Position numbers and translations under genes: made by a program. Shown piece by piece: positions 45,951 through 57,900 of a DNA stretch of 64,000 nucleotides (within the stretch, counting starts at the first letter, position 1; each line of letters begins with the position of its first letter). Under the pieces are notes generated by a model that saw nothing but the letters and a program-made list of their open reading frames with translations, was not told the origin of the DNA and searched no databases. Origin of the DNA: Ophthalmolycus amberensis (taxonomy: Eukaryota > Chordata > Actinopteri > Perciformes > Zoarcidae); assembly GCA_024529925.1 (NCBI GenBank), contig JAFEUB010001122.1, positions 795,501 to 859,500 on the forward strand, given 5' to 3'.

Positions 45951-46284
45951 TTCTGTGTCTCTCAGGTACCCGTCAAGAAAAATGTTTCCCAGATTTAAAC
46001 CTGTCCCCTTTTGCTGCAGGTCCTCCACCTCCTCAGGTTATCTGACATCCTGAATTTACAGTCTCTAGCTTGTGGATGAGCGGCATTAGGGCCATGACTT
46101 GCATTACCTGCTGGATTAGGAAGGACACAGGCCTGAAGAGTGCTGCTGGGTGTGCTGACATCAGATTCTGGACCCCATCCTCATGCAGGATTTTAACTCG
46201 AAGCCAGGGACATCATCTGTCATGCCTTCTACGTCGAATCCAATGCCCGGCACCAATCCCTTGCCGGAGTTAGAGTATAGCTAC

Positions 46285-46562
46285 ACAGACTTCGGTCCTT
46301 GTTTCTGCCCTCTTGTTCTGCCTCAGCTTTGGACTGGAACCCTGCAATACTTAGTCTCCTCTGCTCGCCCTCAGCACCTGCTTCCTTGGCCCCAAACTGC
46401 CCATGCTCCAGCCTCAGTTCATGACTCTCAGCTACTTGCTCAAGCTTCCCCTATCCTTCAACCATCAAACCTGTGCTCTGCAATAAAATCCTTTTTCACA
46501 TCATTCCTGTTTCCTTGCCTGTGTCTGCAGCCGAGTTCACTTGTTCTGCAGCCCCACGAAAC
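46285..46562 (+). repeat. 3' LTR (approximate) of the Sushi-type retroelement
   Basis: It starts near cggtccttgtttctgcc, has gcaataaaatcc and ends cctgtgtctgcag...gttctgcagccccacgaaac, in the same order as the upstream LTR. Substitutions and indels between the two LTRs point to an old insertion. Confidence 0.5.
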
Positions 46563-46572
46563 CTGAAAAATG

Positions 46573-46662
46573 TAATGATTATCTGGTGAACATAGTGGAG
46601 TATTTACCATCTTACGAACAAGATATTTCCTTTGGAGTTGGTGGAGACCAAAGCAGAGTAAT
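46573..46662. repeat. Interspersed repeat family B, copy 1
   Basis: Shares gtgaacatagtggagtattta, agatatttcc and ggagttggtggagaccaaa with 48710-48795. A shorter match lies near 22118-22170. Confidence 0.6.
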
Positions 46663-46671
46663 TTTTTACAT

Positions 46672-46884
46672 TACAGTCATATAGCAGACGCTTTTATCCA
46701 AAGCGACTTACAATTCAGAGTCTCACATTTCTACACTGTAGGCACAACTACGGGAGCAATTTTGGGGTTAAGTGGCTTGCTCAAGGACACATCGACATGC
46801 GACTAGCAGAGCCGGAGCCAGGGATTGAACCGCCGGCCCTCTGACTGAAAGACGGCCCTGCTATCCACTTAGCCACCGTCGCCC
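46672..46884 (-). mobile_element. tRNA-derived SINE, minus strand
   Basis: On the minus strand the 46884-46812 part reads as a degenerate tRNA: a TGGCTAAGTGG box A and a GGTTCAATCCC box B, about 45 bases apart. It is followed by a tRNA-unrelated body ending in the tgtaagtcgctttggat block common in fish repeats. Internal Pol III promoter boxes of this kind define SINEs. It is not a functional tRNA gene. Confidence 0.65.
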
Positions 46885-47037
46885 AATGTTTTGACTGCCA
46901 AATTAATTCTAATGTTCTATGTCTGCATAATATGTAAATGGACAACTTTGTTTTACAGCACATTGACCTGAATAACATAAGGGGATAATATCAGAATATG
47001 TGCAAAATACTTTATTATTATAAGCACCTTGTTCTGT

Positions 47038-47240
47038 AGGAAGCGACTGTGGCTCGTAGGTTAGAGTGGGTGGTCCTCCTAAGGTTGGGGGTACAATCCC
47101 CAAGTGTCTTTGAGCGAGACACTGAACCACAAGTTGCAGCCCGGGAACGTCACTGCAGCCCATCGCTCCTGAATGCTTAGGATGGGAGACATATAGAGGC
47201 CACATTTCATGTATGTATGTGTATGACAATTGTAGTAAAG
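47038..47240 (+). mobile_element. tRNA-derived SINE, plus strand
   Basis: It has a box A-like tggctcgtaggttagagtgg at 47050 and a box B-like ggtacaatccc at 47090-47100. The body includes aagtgtctttgagcgagac and actgaaccacaagttgc, wording typical of a percomorph SINE family, then a short tandem atgt tail. It is a different family from the adjacent minus-strand SINE. Confidence 0.7.
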
Positions 47241-48699
47241 TTTAAGTTCATTGCATACATTAAATGGTGGTTTTTCTATCATACTGCATAGTTAAGATCC
47301 AACGTTGTCATGACCGTTGCGCAAAAAGCAGAAGAAGCTCACAGATATTTATCTGTCAGTTCTGTATGATATGACTCTGCCGGATGTCTTTGGTAATGAC
47401 TTGGTGACTCTAATGACACTGCACATATATGCAGCTATAATAAGCTACACTCATGAAATACATTTTCATCACCCGTATGTCTAATTTGTGGACACACGCA
47501 CCTCTGATACTCTCCAACACGGTGCATGTACATAACCTCATGTGTTATTCCAATGTCTTCTTGAAAATACAAACTTGTGCTGTCAGACACATTCACAAAT
47601 GTCTGAATGTTTTATTTTAAATGACTACAAGTTTATTATATGTATTACTTGGATGTTTCTAAAGATACATTTCAGTGGCATCCTCTTACATGGTACATAT
47701 TATGAATGGAACAACCTGGCACACGTTAGTTTCAGTTATGACATCAGTGTCCGCATTGTTTATGATAAACTCGCGTCACATTCAGAGTTCCCAGAAATTG
47801 AATGTCCTGCCTTCGATGGACTCCAGGGCCCTGCACTGGTAGCGTTGGCATGGCAACTGCACATGGCCTTTTTTTTCCTTTTTTTTAATAAATGTATTTA
47901 GAGGTGAACTTGTTTCACTCTCTCTCCTCTCCGTCTGCCTCTACCAACATCCTTATTAAAATGCCATTAAGCTTTAATGACCTTAAGTCATCCATTTTGG
48001 TCAAAACATGAGCTGAAGCGCTGCGTACATGGATCAGCGTGTCCTCATCGTTCATTCTGTCCTCCTGCTTTGAATTCATCGTGCTGATTACGGAACTTCC
48101 TGCTGCAGTCGTTTATGAACAATTACATTTCCTCTTTGCAAGCTTTTATGTCCTTCTGGTTCAGTGCAGCTCAGAATCCCCTGTTATTCAGGAACAAAAC
48201 ACAGAGATGTGTTCTTCATTCATCGAATATCTTTAAAATGTGTAAAGGTACTAGTTACTTTGTGGAATAAGATTTTACCTGCTAAACATATAATTGTTAT
48301 GAAATATGTTGCCTTTTCAGTCATCTGTTGCTTGATCTGTTGGTCAGTCAGTCCACAACTTTGGTTCAGTCTGAAATATCTCAACTAACAGAGCTGCTAT
48401 CGTGGCTCTAAGTATTATATCAAACTAAAGTAGCTGTACCTCAACCAGCTAACATGCTGGTTACATATTAATTTATCACAGAATAATAATCCAATCATTT
48501 TGCATTAAGAGTACGTTAAACGTTAAATACGTTTTGCTGGTGAAACTATATTTTTACTGAAAGTGGCTACAATCACACAATACAATGTTAATATTAGATT
48601 GATCACATGATTACTTGTTTGTGAAACTCTGCAGTTCCCCTTAGATCAGCAGAGAGTTATAACGTCTTTCAACTTTCAGTCTGCAACTGCAGCAGACAA

Positions 48700-48800
48700 C
48701 ACAGTTATTTGCTGGTGAACATACTGTTGTGGAGTATTTATCAGCATTAGAGCCAGATATTTCCCTCAGGAGTTGATGGAGACCAAAACAGAGCAAACAA
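48700..48800. repeat. Interspersed repeat family B, copy 2
   Basis: gctggtgaacatactgttgtggagtattta, then agccagatatttccctcaggagttgatggagaccaaa, matching the copy at 46573-46662. Confidence 0.6.
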
Positions 48801-51480
48801 CCTAAATGGCGATAACTATTTTGGTGTTGTATTCACAGCTTGTTTCTGCTGAATGCAGGATTTTCACTTGTATGTTTGTACTGTCCCTGCTACTTTTTAT
48901 TAATTTCCTGGATTCTGGATATGATTATCTCAATATTCTGTCCACTCAGTGCACTCTCTAATCTGAAGGTCTCTGACATGATTAAGCAAACCTCCATCAA
49001 CACTTATTAAAATAACTTTATTGTGACAAGTTTTGGCCTGTGGCCTTCATCGGGTCACATTAAGGTTGGTCTTCTTTCTATTACAACTGATTATGGAATT
49101 GTGACCCTGATACTGACATATTTAGTATTTTCTTTCTTTAATCTTCTTAATTTCTGATCATTATACACAGTAGACTGATTGGGTTTGACCTGCCTGCTTC
49201 ATAAAAGATGAGCAAAACATAAAAAGATCAAATTTTCTGAACTGCTGTTAAGGAGGTCAATATTGGCACTTAAAAAAACACCCTTGATAAAATAAACATC
49301 CTCTCTCTTTACCAGAGTTAATTGTTTCATGTCCTGCATAAACCGTCAAACATGAAAGGTACAGGCGCAAAGAGGTGTGTGGAGATCAAACAGTGAAAAC
49401 AAACAAAGGACTGGAATGAAACTGTAACAAAAAGAACATGAACAACTAGTATTCATTTCATTGTATCAACGACTTTATATCATTATATAAATGATTTATG
49501 CGAAGTATTTTGGCAAGAACACATTTTGGTTTCTCTTCAGTAACAGAATGGAGGATGTGGTCAAATCAAGTACCAAAGTGACTGTTAAAAAACTGTTAAA
49601 TTGCTTCGGCCAATCGGCTCGCTGCTTTGTCAAAGGCGGGATTTTTGTCATTGTATGTCATTTGTCTTTTTGTCCTTGCTGGAAAGAAAATGTAAAGTTG
49701 TCACTGAGACATTAAGGTGCTACAGTTACAGTATTTGTTTTAGATACACCATTACTCCATTAGTCCACACCAAACCTGTTATCTTCTGTGAAATATTGAC
49801 AGAATCTCGTAGAGTAAACACCAGTCCACAAAGCACTGCAGTCATTTCCTGAGCACCTTGTGTACAAGGACTGTAGGCAAACTTTAACTTATCATGTAAT
49901 TCTATGGCAACCATATATTACATTTCATAGCAGCTCCAAATATGGACATGTAGAATTAAGGGAGCTAAGGATGAATATTAATTTGCCTCAACATTGGCTT
50001 TGTTGTCAGGAAACTGAACCAACTTTTGATCGACAGTCTCACTTTGCAGCCCAACTGCATGAAATCTGACCAAATATTGCGTGGTGCGTTACAGCTGGTA
50101 CAGAGTTTAATGGTTTAAAAATGCAGTTAATTCCATTAACAAAGAGATCATCTTGGAGTGGACTTGTGGTGCAGTAATAATAGGGTTAGTCAGTCTCCAC
50201 CTTTATCTTGTGGGATAACAGGAGCCAGTTTCTAAATACTGGAGACGATGCTTTGATACAAGGCCTCTGCACACCGTAGGTAGTCAAAGACTAGGAACAG
50301 AGGCTATGTTCAGAATGGAGTGAAACAAAGAGATACTGTCAGTGAACAGTACGGATGTTTCAGGGAATGTATGACGGAATAGCCTGAAGGCCCCTATTGT
50401 CACAGTGATTATATTATTCATTTGTGTGTAAAGTATACGGTATCGTAGTTTGGCTTTTATAAATCACACTGTAGAGACAAATTAAAAGATAATGATCTAA
50501 ATAAGATTTTAGTCTCTGCATGGGTCAATCAAATGCCTTTAAAAACACTCAGACAACCACCTTGTTTACTGCTGACTTAGTGGAGGATATCCAACCAGCT
50601 GCTCAGTATTTAGGCATAATGCAAAACTGCAGTTAGAACAGTCAAGTTAGGATACAAAGACTTAGAAGCTCATACTCACACCCTGTTAAATCCTGTTAGG
50701 CAGTAAGATTCAAAACAAAAATCTGACAGATGACAGAGTGAGATATTTCAGGGATTCCGGCAAACAGCATCCGCTCTCTGTTTGCTTTAATTTCTTATGT
50801 ACTAAAGGTCCTAAAACGTGATAGATATTATATAAGGTATTATATAGTCAATGTTTACATTGCATAGAGCATTCTGTATGTCTGTGAGAAGGTCTTATCT
50901 TTTCTCTCTGCTCAGATAAATTAGAAAACTCTGTCTCTTGGAGGAAGGAGGGAAGATAAGACCGCCACAACCAGACTTACTTGTGCACCGCTGAATTCAA
51001 GATAAAGAGGACTAACAGAGGAGTTGGGTCACTCAATATCCCCTTCTAAACCAAACATTGACCAGACCCCTTGTCCTCTTAACATTCATAATTGTCACCT
51101 TTTCCAACACCTTTTATTTTTTACTAGAATGTAAGCAGTTGTTTGTAAAAACATCACGTGACAAACTTTGTGAATCATTCAGACTTTAGCCTGTCCCCTT
51201 TGCAAACACATTTCCAAAACAACCCCCCTCCCCATAGTTGCATCAGTTACAGTTATACGCATATCCCAGAGTCAGAAAACCATTGTAAATACCCAAGTTA
51301 CAACATAGTTTACTCATTATATTTATGGAACATTTGTACAAACATAAATAATATTGCATGATGTAAGCCACAGTACGATTAAAACGGTGATTCAATATGG
51401 ATTACATTGCCTGTTTAGCGTTAAATAGTGTAAGTGCTTAAAAATCGTGTTTTGTCCACGATCCCTACGTGTGTTATCGC
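48801..51480. other. Intergenic region before p4hb
   Basis: No recognisable gene. A short segment near 49010-49060 (gtgacaagttttggcctgtgg, cttcatcgggt) resembles another fish repeat. Otherwise it is AT-rich unique-looking sequence. Confidence 0.6.
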
Positions 51481-51597
51481 TCAGGGCTGATGTGCAGTAA
51501 TGCCAGCAGATAGCAGGGAGCACCGCTCATTCACTTCCAGGTGCAGTCCGCAGCGGTCCAGTCACAATTCAACACGAACTGCTTTCGACCTGATAAA

Positions 51598-51609
51598 TGC
51601 GCATGCGCA
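51598..51609. promoter_or_regulatory. NRF1-type palindrome in p4hb promoter
   Basis: TGCGCATGCGCA is a perfect 12-base palindrome matching the NRF1 consensus, about 195 bp upstream of the p4hb ATG in a locally CpG-richer stretch. NRF1 sites are typical of broad housekeeping promoters. No TATA box is obvious. Confidence 0.55.
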
Positions 51610-51804
51610 CTACAGCTGACCCCCTCCGGTTTCTGCGTGCGATGCCACGTTAGTAGTGGTAGACACAAAATACCAGCTACTCTCCCAACCTGAAACAACG
51701 ACAAATACCACAACTGAAGACCAAATATCGCAACTGAAACGGTAGCAGACTGTTGTCTACAGCTCTCTCGTCTCTCTGTCAAGAAGAACACTCGACGTGC
51801 AACT

Positions 51805-51943
51805 ATGCTGAAGTTTCTGCTCATCTGCACACTGGCGGTGGCCAGCAGAGCTGAGGTCGGCGAGGAAGAAGATGTCCTGGTGCTGAAGAAAAGTAACATC
51901 GAGGAGGCTCTGAAAGCTCACCCTGACATCTTGGTTGAATTCT
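51805..51943 (+). CDS. p4hb: p4hb exon 1: signal peptide and start of domain a
   Basis: MLKFLLICTLAVASRA is the signal peptide, then an acidic EVGEEED start of the mature protein. The exon ends GTT GAA TTC T in phase 1, just before YAPWCGHC. Confidence 0.95.
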
Positions 51944-54900
51944 GTAAGTAACCGTCGCTACAGAATCCCTCCAGCTAGCGTTAGCCGTTCGTAGTAGGCT
52001 CACCGGTGTTCCGGCTAGCTAGCTACATCCAGCCTGGGTTACCGTTAGCATCAAACTTTGACACTTCTGACGAGTCGCTGCTGTTAGTGGCTAATTTATT
52101 GGTGTCGTGTGTGATTGTGCGTGAATCTACTTAATCTAGTTTCCCACCAGCTATTTCACCGTAGTTAAAACTGAGTACAAATGCACGGGCTGCGTTTTCT
52201 GACCAACTAGCACCGAGTATCTTCAACATTTTAAACGGTTTTTGATGAGGATACGAAACCTGGTACATGTTTTTGTAGTCTACTAGCGTTAAACATAATG
52301 TAACTTCAGTTTAGCTGCTTGTTTTAACTTTGCTACACCGCCAGGATTTCATAGATAACGTTAGCGAACAGCACCAGGGCCAGGGCGTGCATTATCCCCT
52401 AAATAATGCTGTAATGACGATCATTAACGAGTTATGTGAACAAGTAACGTGCAGGGCTAGTACGTTTCGATTGCCTGCTGTGGTTTCATATTGTACAGGC
52501 CGGACGTGTCGTTCACTGTCGCTTTCATGCAGTTTTGGACTTATGTTTACTAATAAAATGATTAGTTTGCGTGTCATAGCACAGGTTTTATTGAGCCACT
52601 TCTTCATAGCCTGCAGGCCCACCCCGCGGTACTTTTGTCAAGATTGTTGACTTGCTCACATTTTACGTGACAAATCAATGGGCCAGTCAAGAGAAATGGC
52701 TGTGGGGAGATTCACCAATGAGCTCAAGATGGGAGGGATGAAGGCTTTTCTTTTTCCTTTTTTTTTGCCCACGTAGTCGTCAACTGGGCGGGATCTGAGT
52801 GGGACGTGGAGCTAGGTTGACGTGTACTTAACAAAAGTATATCTGTGCGTTCATGTGGACTGGATTGCACCAAGGACCTTTTATTGTTTGTCAAGAATTT
52901 AAGGTGATGCAATGCAGGTCATTTTATGTGACGTGTCATTTATGATCAGGTGATTATCTGTCCAGACTTTTACATGTATAACTGGACACCATGGCTTACA
53001 CATTACACAGTAGCAATTACATTATCCTGTGTCCTCTGGTCAAAAACAAACTTAAGTTTATCAAAAAAAATCTGGGAAACATATGTTTCTTTAGTTGAAC
53101 CGGGGCGATGCACAAAGGAAATTAAATATTTATATAATAAAAAGGACAGATGTAATGAACTGTGGTTTTCCGTCTGTGTTCCCTGGGCAGATAGGTAGAA
53201 TAATAAAATAAGGCCACTTAGTTATTTTCATCATCAATTAATCTGTTAATAAAGTATAACTTATTTCTTTCCTGACCAGCAGTCCAAAGTCTTAGTTACA
53301 ATTAAATACAATGAAGAAAACCAGAAAATCCTCACATGGAAGTAGCTTAGCTAAAAAAATGCATGTTTGGTGAACAAGTAATCATTTATCAAAACACTTG
53401 GTAATTATTTTCATCAACTAATAATTTCCTCCACTATATTGTGCTCTGCATAAGCAGGACAGGGTCTTCAAGTTATACATTGTTTTTGTATGGATGATCA
53501 TTCAATCTGGTGATCATTTTTGACGACGCTAGCTCGTTGGTGCTCCTTATTTGCCATGTTGCATTTGTTTTATAAACCTAATGTTTTCCCAACAATATTG
53601 TAAGATATAACTTAATTCTCCCTGAAGGATTTTGTTTGTGCCAAAAATGATCAACCCTCTAGATCAGGTTTACTTCTCAGCAACAATGACAACATTTTGT
53701 ATATGTGCCCTGCTAAATGTCCCCCTGATACTCCTCCAGATGCCCCATGGTGTGGTCACTGCAAGGCCCTGGGCCCAGAGTTCGCCAAAGCCGCTGGCAT
53801 GCTGAAGGCCGAGGGTTCGGCGGTGCGCCTGGGTAAGGTGGACGCCACAGAGGAGACCGAGCTGGCCCAAGAGTACGGCGTCCGGGGATACCCCACCATC
53901 AAGTTCTTTAAGGGCGGAGAGAAGGAGTCACCCAAAGAGTACTCTGGTGAGCGTTACTGTCTTTATTCTCACAGGCTCGCTTGCACGAGATGTATTGCCT
54001 AAAACTTAGAGGCAGTGGAGGTAAATATATACTGCAGACAAGTGTTGATGTGGTTTCCTATACTTGTATGTTACATGAATATTATTTCATAATGTGATCT
54101 CATGAGAGGCTTCATAGATGCCATAAAGAATCTGTTCTAAAACTGAAGGCGGAACATCCATTGACTTTCTTCGTCCAGGTAATATGATCTGCACAGCAGC
54201 ATGGGCTGTAAATTAGCCAATCAGCTTTGAGCAACAAGCCTGAGACAGAATGTGGGTTGGGCCTTCCCTGCACCTTCCCCTCATGCTGACTCTGAGCCAG
54301 CAGAGAGATGTGCAGTTCTTCACGTTTCCTCTTCCCTGCTGGTGGGAATAGTCTACAAAGCTTCAGACTATTTCTTTTTTTGCCACCGTCCCAAACATAA
54401 TTTCAACCACTCTGAAGTCATTGTAAACCATCAACAACTCTAAATGTTATCCTTTTACTTTGTTATAGTAATTTATGTTTTTTTCTTCATAAAAACACAC
54501 CATTCAAATTGTACTTTTATTGATTAAAACAAATCTTTTGATTGGTAGTTTAATGATGTACCGGTATTATAATCTGCTTAGTGTCAACAGGTCATAATTC
54601 ATCGCCAATATATTTTATGTTGCTGTGAAAACATCTCCTTCAAACTGGATTTATTCAAGTTTCTCACCAAAACTACATTTTACGAGATTACATGTGAACA
54701 CATCATCATAACGTTAAAATTTACTTTCGGCCATTACTCATTTTCACTGAACAGAGCTTGAACGCATCATAATGTAACCGAACAAAATCGGATCACAGAT
54801 CAACAATGGTCCGTTACACCACTTATTGGGAAGTCTTTTTTTTATTTTGTGGAAATGAATACCACAAAACCTCACAGTACCACTCAAAGACACCACTCAA

Positions 54901-57900
54901 AGACTATGTGCTTCATCAACATGTTTCTAAGTGAAATTGCTACTGTGTTGCATCACCGGTTCAGTCAGCCATGTCTATCTTAAGTCAAGTTTAATTGCAA
55001 CAGTCTTACTCCTAAAAAAACATGTTTTTGCAGCCTCAGAAAGTTGGCATAATGGTTTTTATTTTTTATAATTCACTCACCGTGCTTGGATGTGAAAGTG
55101 AAAGCAAATGAGCACTGTTGTGTATTGCCATTTTGAAGTAAGAGCTGTTAACCAGAAGTTTTCAGAAATGCAGAAGCATTAAATGTCATGTTAGAAAAGG
55201 GCGTCGCTGTGCCTACACACATTCAGTCTGACCACAGTATATAGGCAGTGTACGTTTACTTAAACATCTGCACCACCGAGGCACTGCAGTGTTTAAGTTG
55301 AGGTCTGGTATATCCAGATCTGCCTCTTTGGTCTGTTCAACTGCTGAGAAACCTGTATCCCACTAAAGAGCATGAAGCTGATCACATTGTCGCGCATATT
55401 TCATTTCAATCGTTAAAGTTTCGCATTTGTGTGAGGGCTTGAGTTATTGTGTTGTGTTGCAGCTGGCAGACAGGCCGATGACATCGTCGCCTGGCTGAAG
55501 AAGCGCACTGGCCCAGCCGTTGCCAATCTCGTCGGAGTCACTGAGGCAGAGTCTCTGATCGCTGACAGTGAAGTGGCAGTCATCGGATTCTTTAAGGTGA
55601 TATTCTGATCTCTCACGGTCTAAGTATAGATTAAATATAAGTCAATCTTGTAGTAAAGCTCGTTCGTTTTTGTTTTTATTGTGATGTATACGCCGCTTTT
55701 TCTCAGATCCTTCAATGGTTGATGTAATATGACAGCTTTCCCATATGCACACAGTATAACTCAAAATGCATTGTTCAGTTTATTGTTTGGCATTGCCAAC
55801 CTCTGAAAAGCAAAATGAAAACATTTTGGGCTATTCAGTACCTTCATTGTCCAAATATATAATTTGTGTTGCTTTCAAAGCATGAGAAGAGAATAGTGCA
55901 AGTTACATTTAAAGTTTGAGTCATTGGAGATCACTTGCACACCGCTCTATCTTAAGGGAAGTGTTTTATTTGTGTGTAGGATACTGACTCTGACGGTGCT
56001 ATGGCCTACGAAAAAGCAGCAGAGACCACAGACGACATTCCTTTCGCCTTCACCAGTGACGATGCTGTTTTCTCCAAGTTCGAGGTGACAAAGGACAGTG
56101 TTGTCCTCTTCAAGAAGGTGACTTCAAGTTCTTCACTTTATTTCTTCACAGTTGCGTGATAATTCTTTGATGTCATTGTGACACACAAGGTGCATACAAC
56201 TAACACAAATATGACATAGATGTGCATTCAAACATATGAGCATGCTGTGGTTCCATGACATTTCATGAGCTACAAATTCCTAATTGGTTGACTTGTGAGA
56301 GTGTTTACCCACTGCCCCAGTTCTGGTCACATTATATTGTAAACACACCGTCACATGTGAAAGCGTTTACAGACAAGCTGCTGGAGTGCCCAGTGTTTTT
56401 GATCTACACTCTGGTAATGTGATGCTGTCAACCTCAGTGTCCGCTCTCCATTGCTAATCTCGGCTTTTCTGAGGTGTGTCCGTTCGTTTTAGACGTGTGC
56501 CTGCCTTTTGGCCTTGGCCTCAGCATGTTGAGCTCATGGTGGTGAATTGTGAAGAGCTGTATTTTCGTGATGATACGTCTTTTAAGTAGCCTCATTGGCT
56601 CTGAGCAGAGGCTGAATGAATGGCATCTGTCTCGCCCAAATAGACATCTTTCCTTCTTCCCATGTTGTAGCTTATTGAAATTTACACAAGATGTGTGTTT
56701 TAGGTTTTTTTTAACCGAGGACTACAACTGTCTCTGGCAAAATAGAGCAGGAATCACTTAGCTTGCTTATCAGCACAACAGTATCTCATTCTGCGCATGG
56801 ATTTGTCAAATTGGGTTAAGCTCCAGCATGTCCGTCATAAAAAATATCAAGCCATAACAAATTCACAACGTTAAATATCCCCTCATCCTACAGTGTAGCC
56901 TAAGACTACGATGATTGCTCTACTCGGAAGCAGTTCAGCATTAGGAAAGAAAATCAATCTCATTTGTGCTCACAATGCTCAGAGGTGCATTCGCTTAAAT
57001 ATGACGACATCGCTAAGTGTTCTTGTAACCGGATTGATTTTAGTAAGTTTATATAGTGTTTATTTAAAAGTCCTGCCTTCACACATTTTGTTCTGGTACC
57101 TCGTGGTGGGCATCATTGTTTGTGACACATATTTGTAGTAGATCAGTGATGAAATAATCATTTTATGCAGCCCCAGCTGCTTCAGCAAGAAAAAGCTGAC
57201 TCTCTACGTCCCAGTGCTTTTCTGCTCTCGGCCCTTTGAGTTATAGATGCTCTTCTTTCCTTTTGGCACAGCCGTCCCACCGCCATTGTCTGGCCTCTGA
57301 TCCATGTTGGTAACTCTACCCTGATACAAACACCACTGACATGTGGGGTTGTTGTCTACATTTAGGCAAACCCTTCCCAAAGCTGGGGCTTAGTCTCAAT
57401 AAACAGCTGGGGTCTTTCACTTGTTTATTGCAACAGAGTTTGAGGCTTAAGTTTCACAGCTTCGGTCAGTGCCCACGAGGCTGGTGGCATGCCACTGGCC
57501 AAATATGCTTTTTTCCTATTGTATGCCAGTAAGGGGTGCTTGGCACACCGGTGTCGCTGCCATTCTTAACACTTAATAAGTCTATTTGGGCTGCTGGCTC
57601 TTTCGTCGGTTGGGGGTTACCACGGGGATATTGAAGTGGTTTGTCTGGTAAATCTATGTTTGGTGTTCACAGGCAGACTCGGTGGGTGGATAATATGTGA
57701 ATCTAAATGTTTCCTTTACAGTTTGATGAAGGGCGCAATACCTTTGATGGAGAGCTGACCAAAGAAAACCTCCTGGCTTTTGTCAAGGCCAACCAGCTGC
57801 CTCTGGTTATCGAGTTCACAGAGCAGGTAGTGACTGGGGCCACATCAACATGACCAATCACATCCCTTTTCCACACTACTGTCCATAACTATAAGAAGTA

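Noticed and set aside
46812..46884. tRNA-like sequence on the minus strand
   Set aside because: Box A and box B are present, but acceptor and anticodon stems do not pair convincingly and the sequence continues into a SINE body; a retroposon, not a tRNA gene.
47041..47115. tRNA-like sequence on the plus strand
   Set aside because: Degenerate boxes followed by a SINE body; no paired acceptor stem.
47542..47901. 119-codon + strand frame between pecam1 and p4hb
   Set aside because: No domain, no Kozak or splice support; composition like surrounding AT-rich DNA.
49010..49060. Short block resembling a fish repeat terminal sequence (gtgacaagttttggcc)
   Set aside because: Too short to define an element or its ends.
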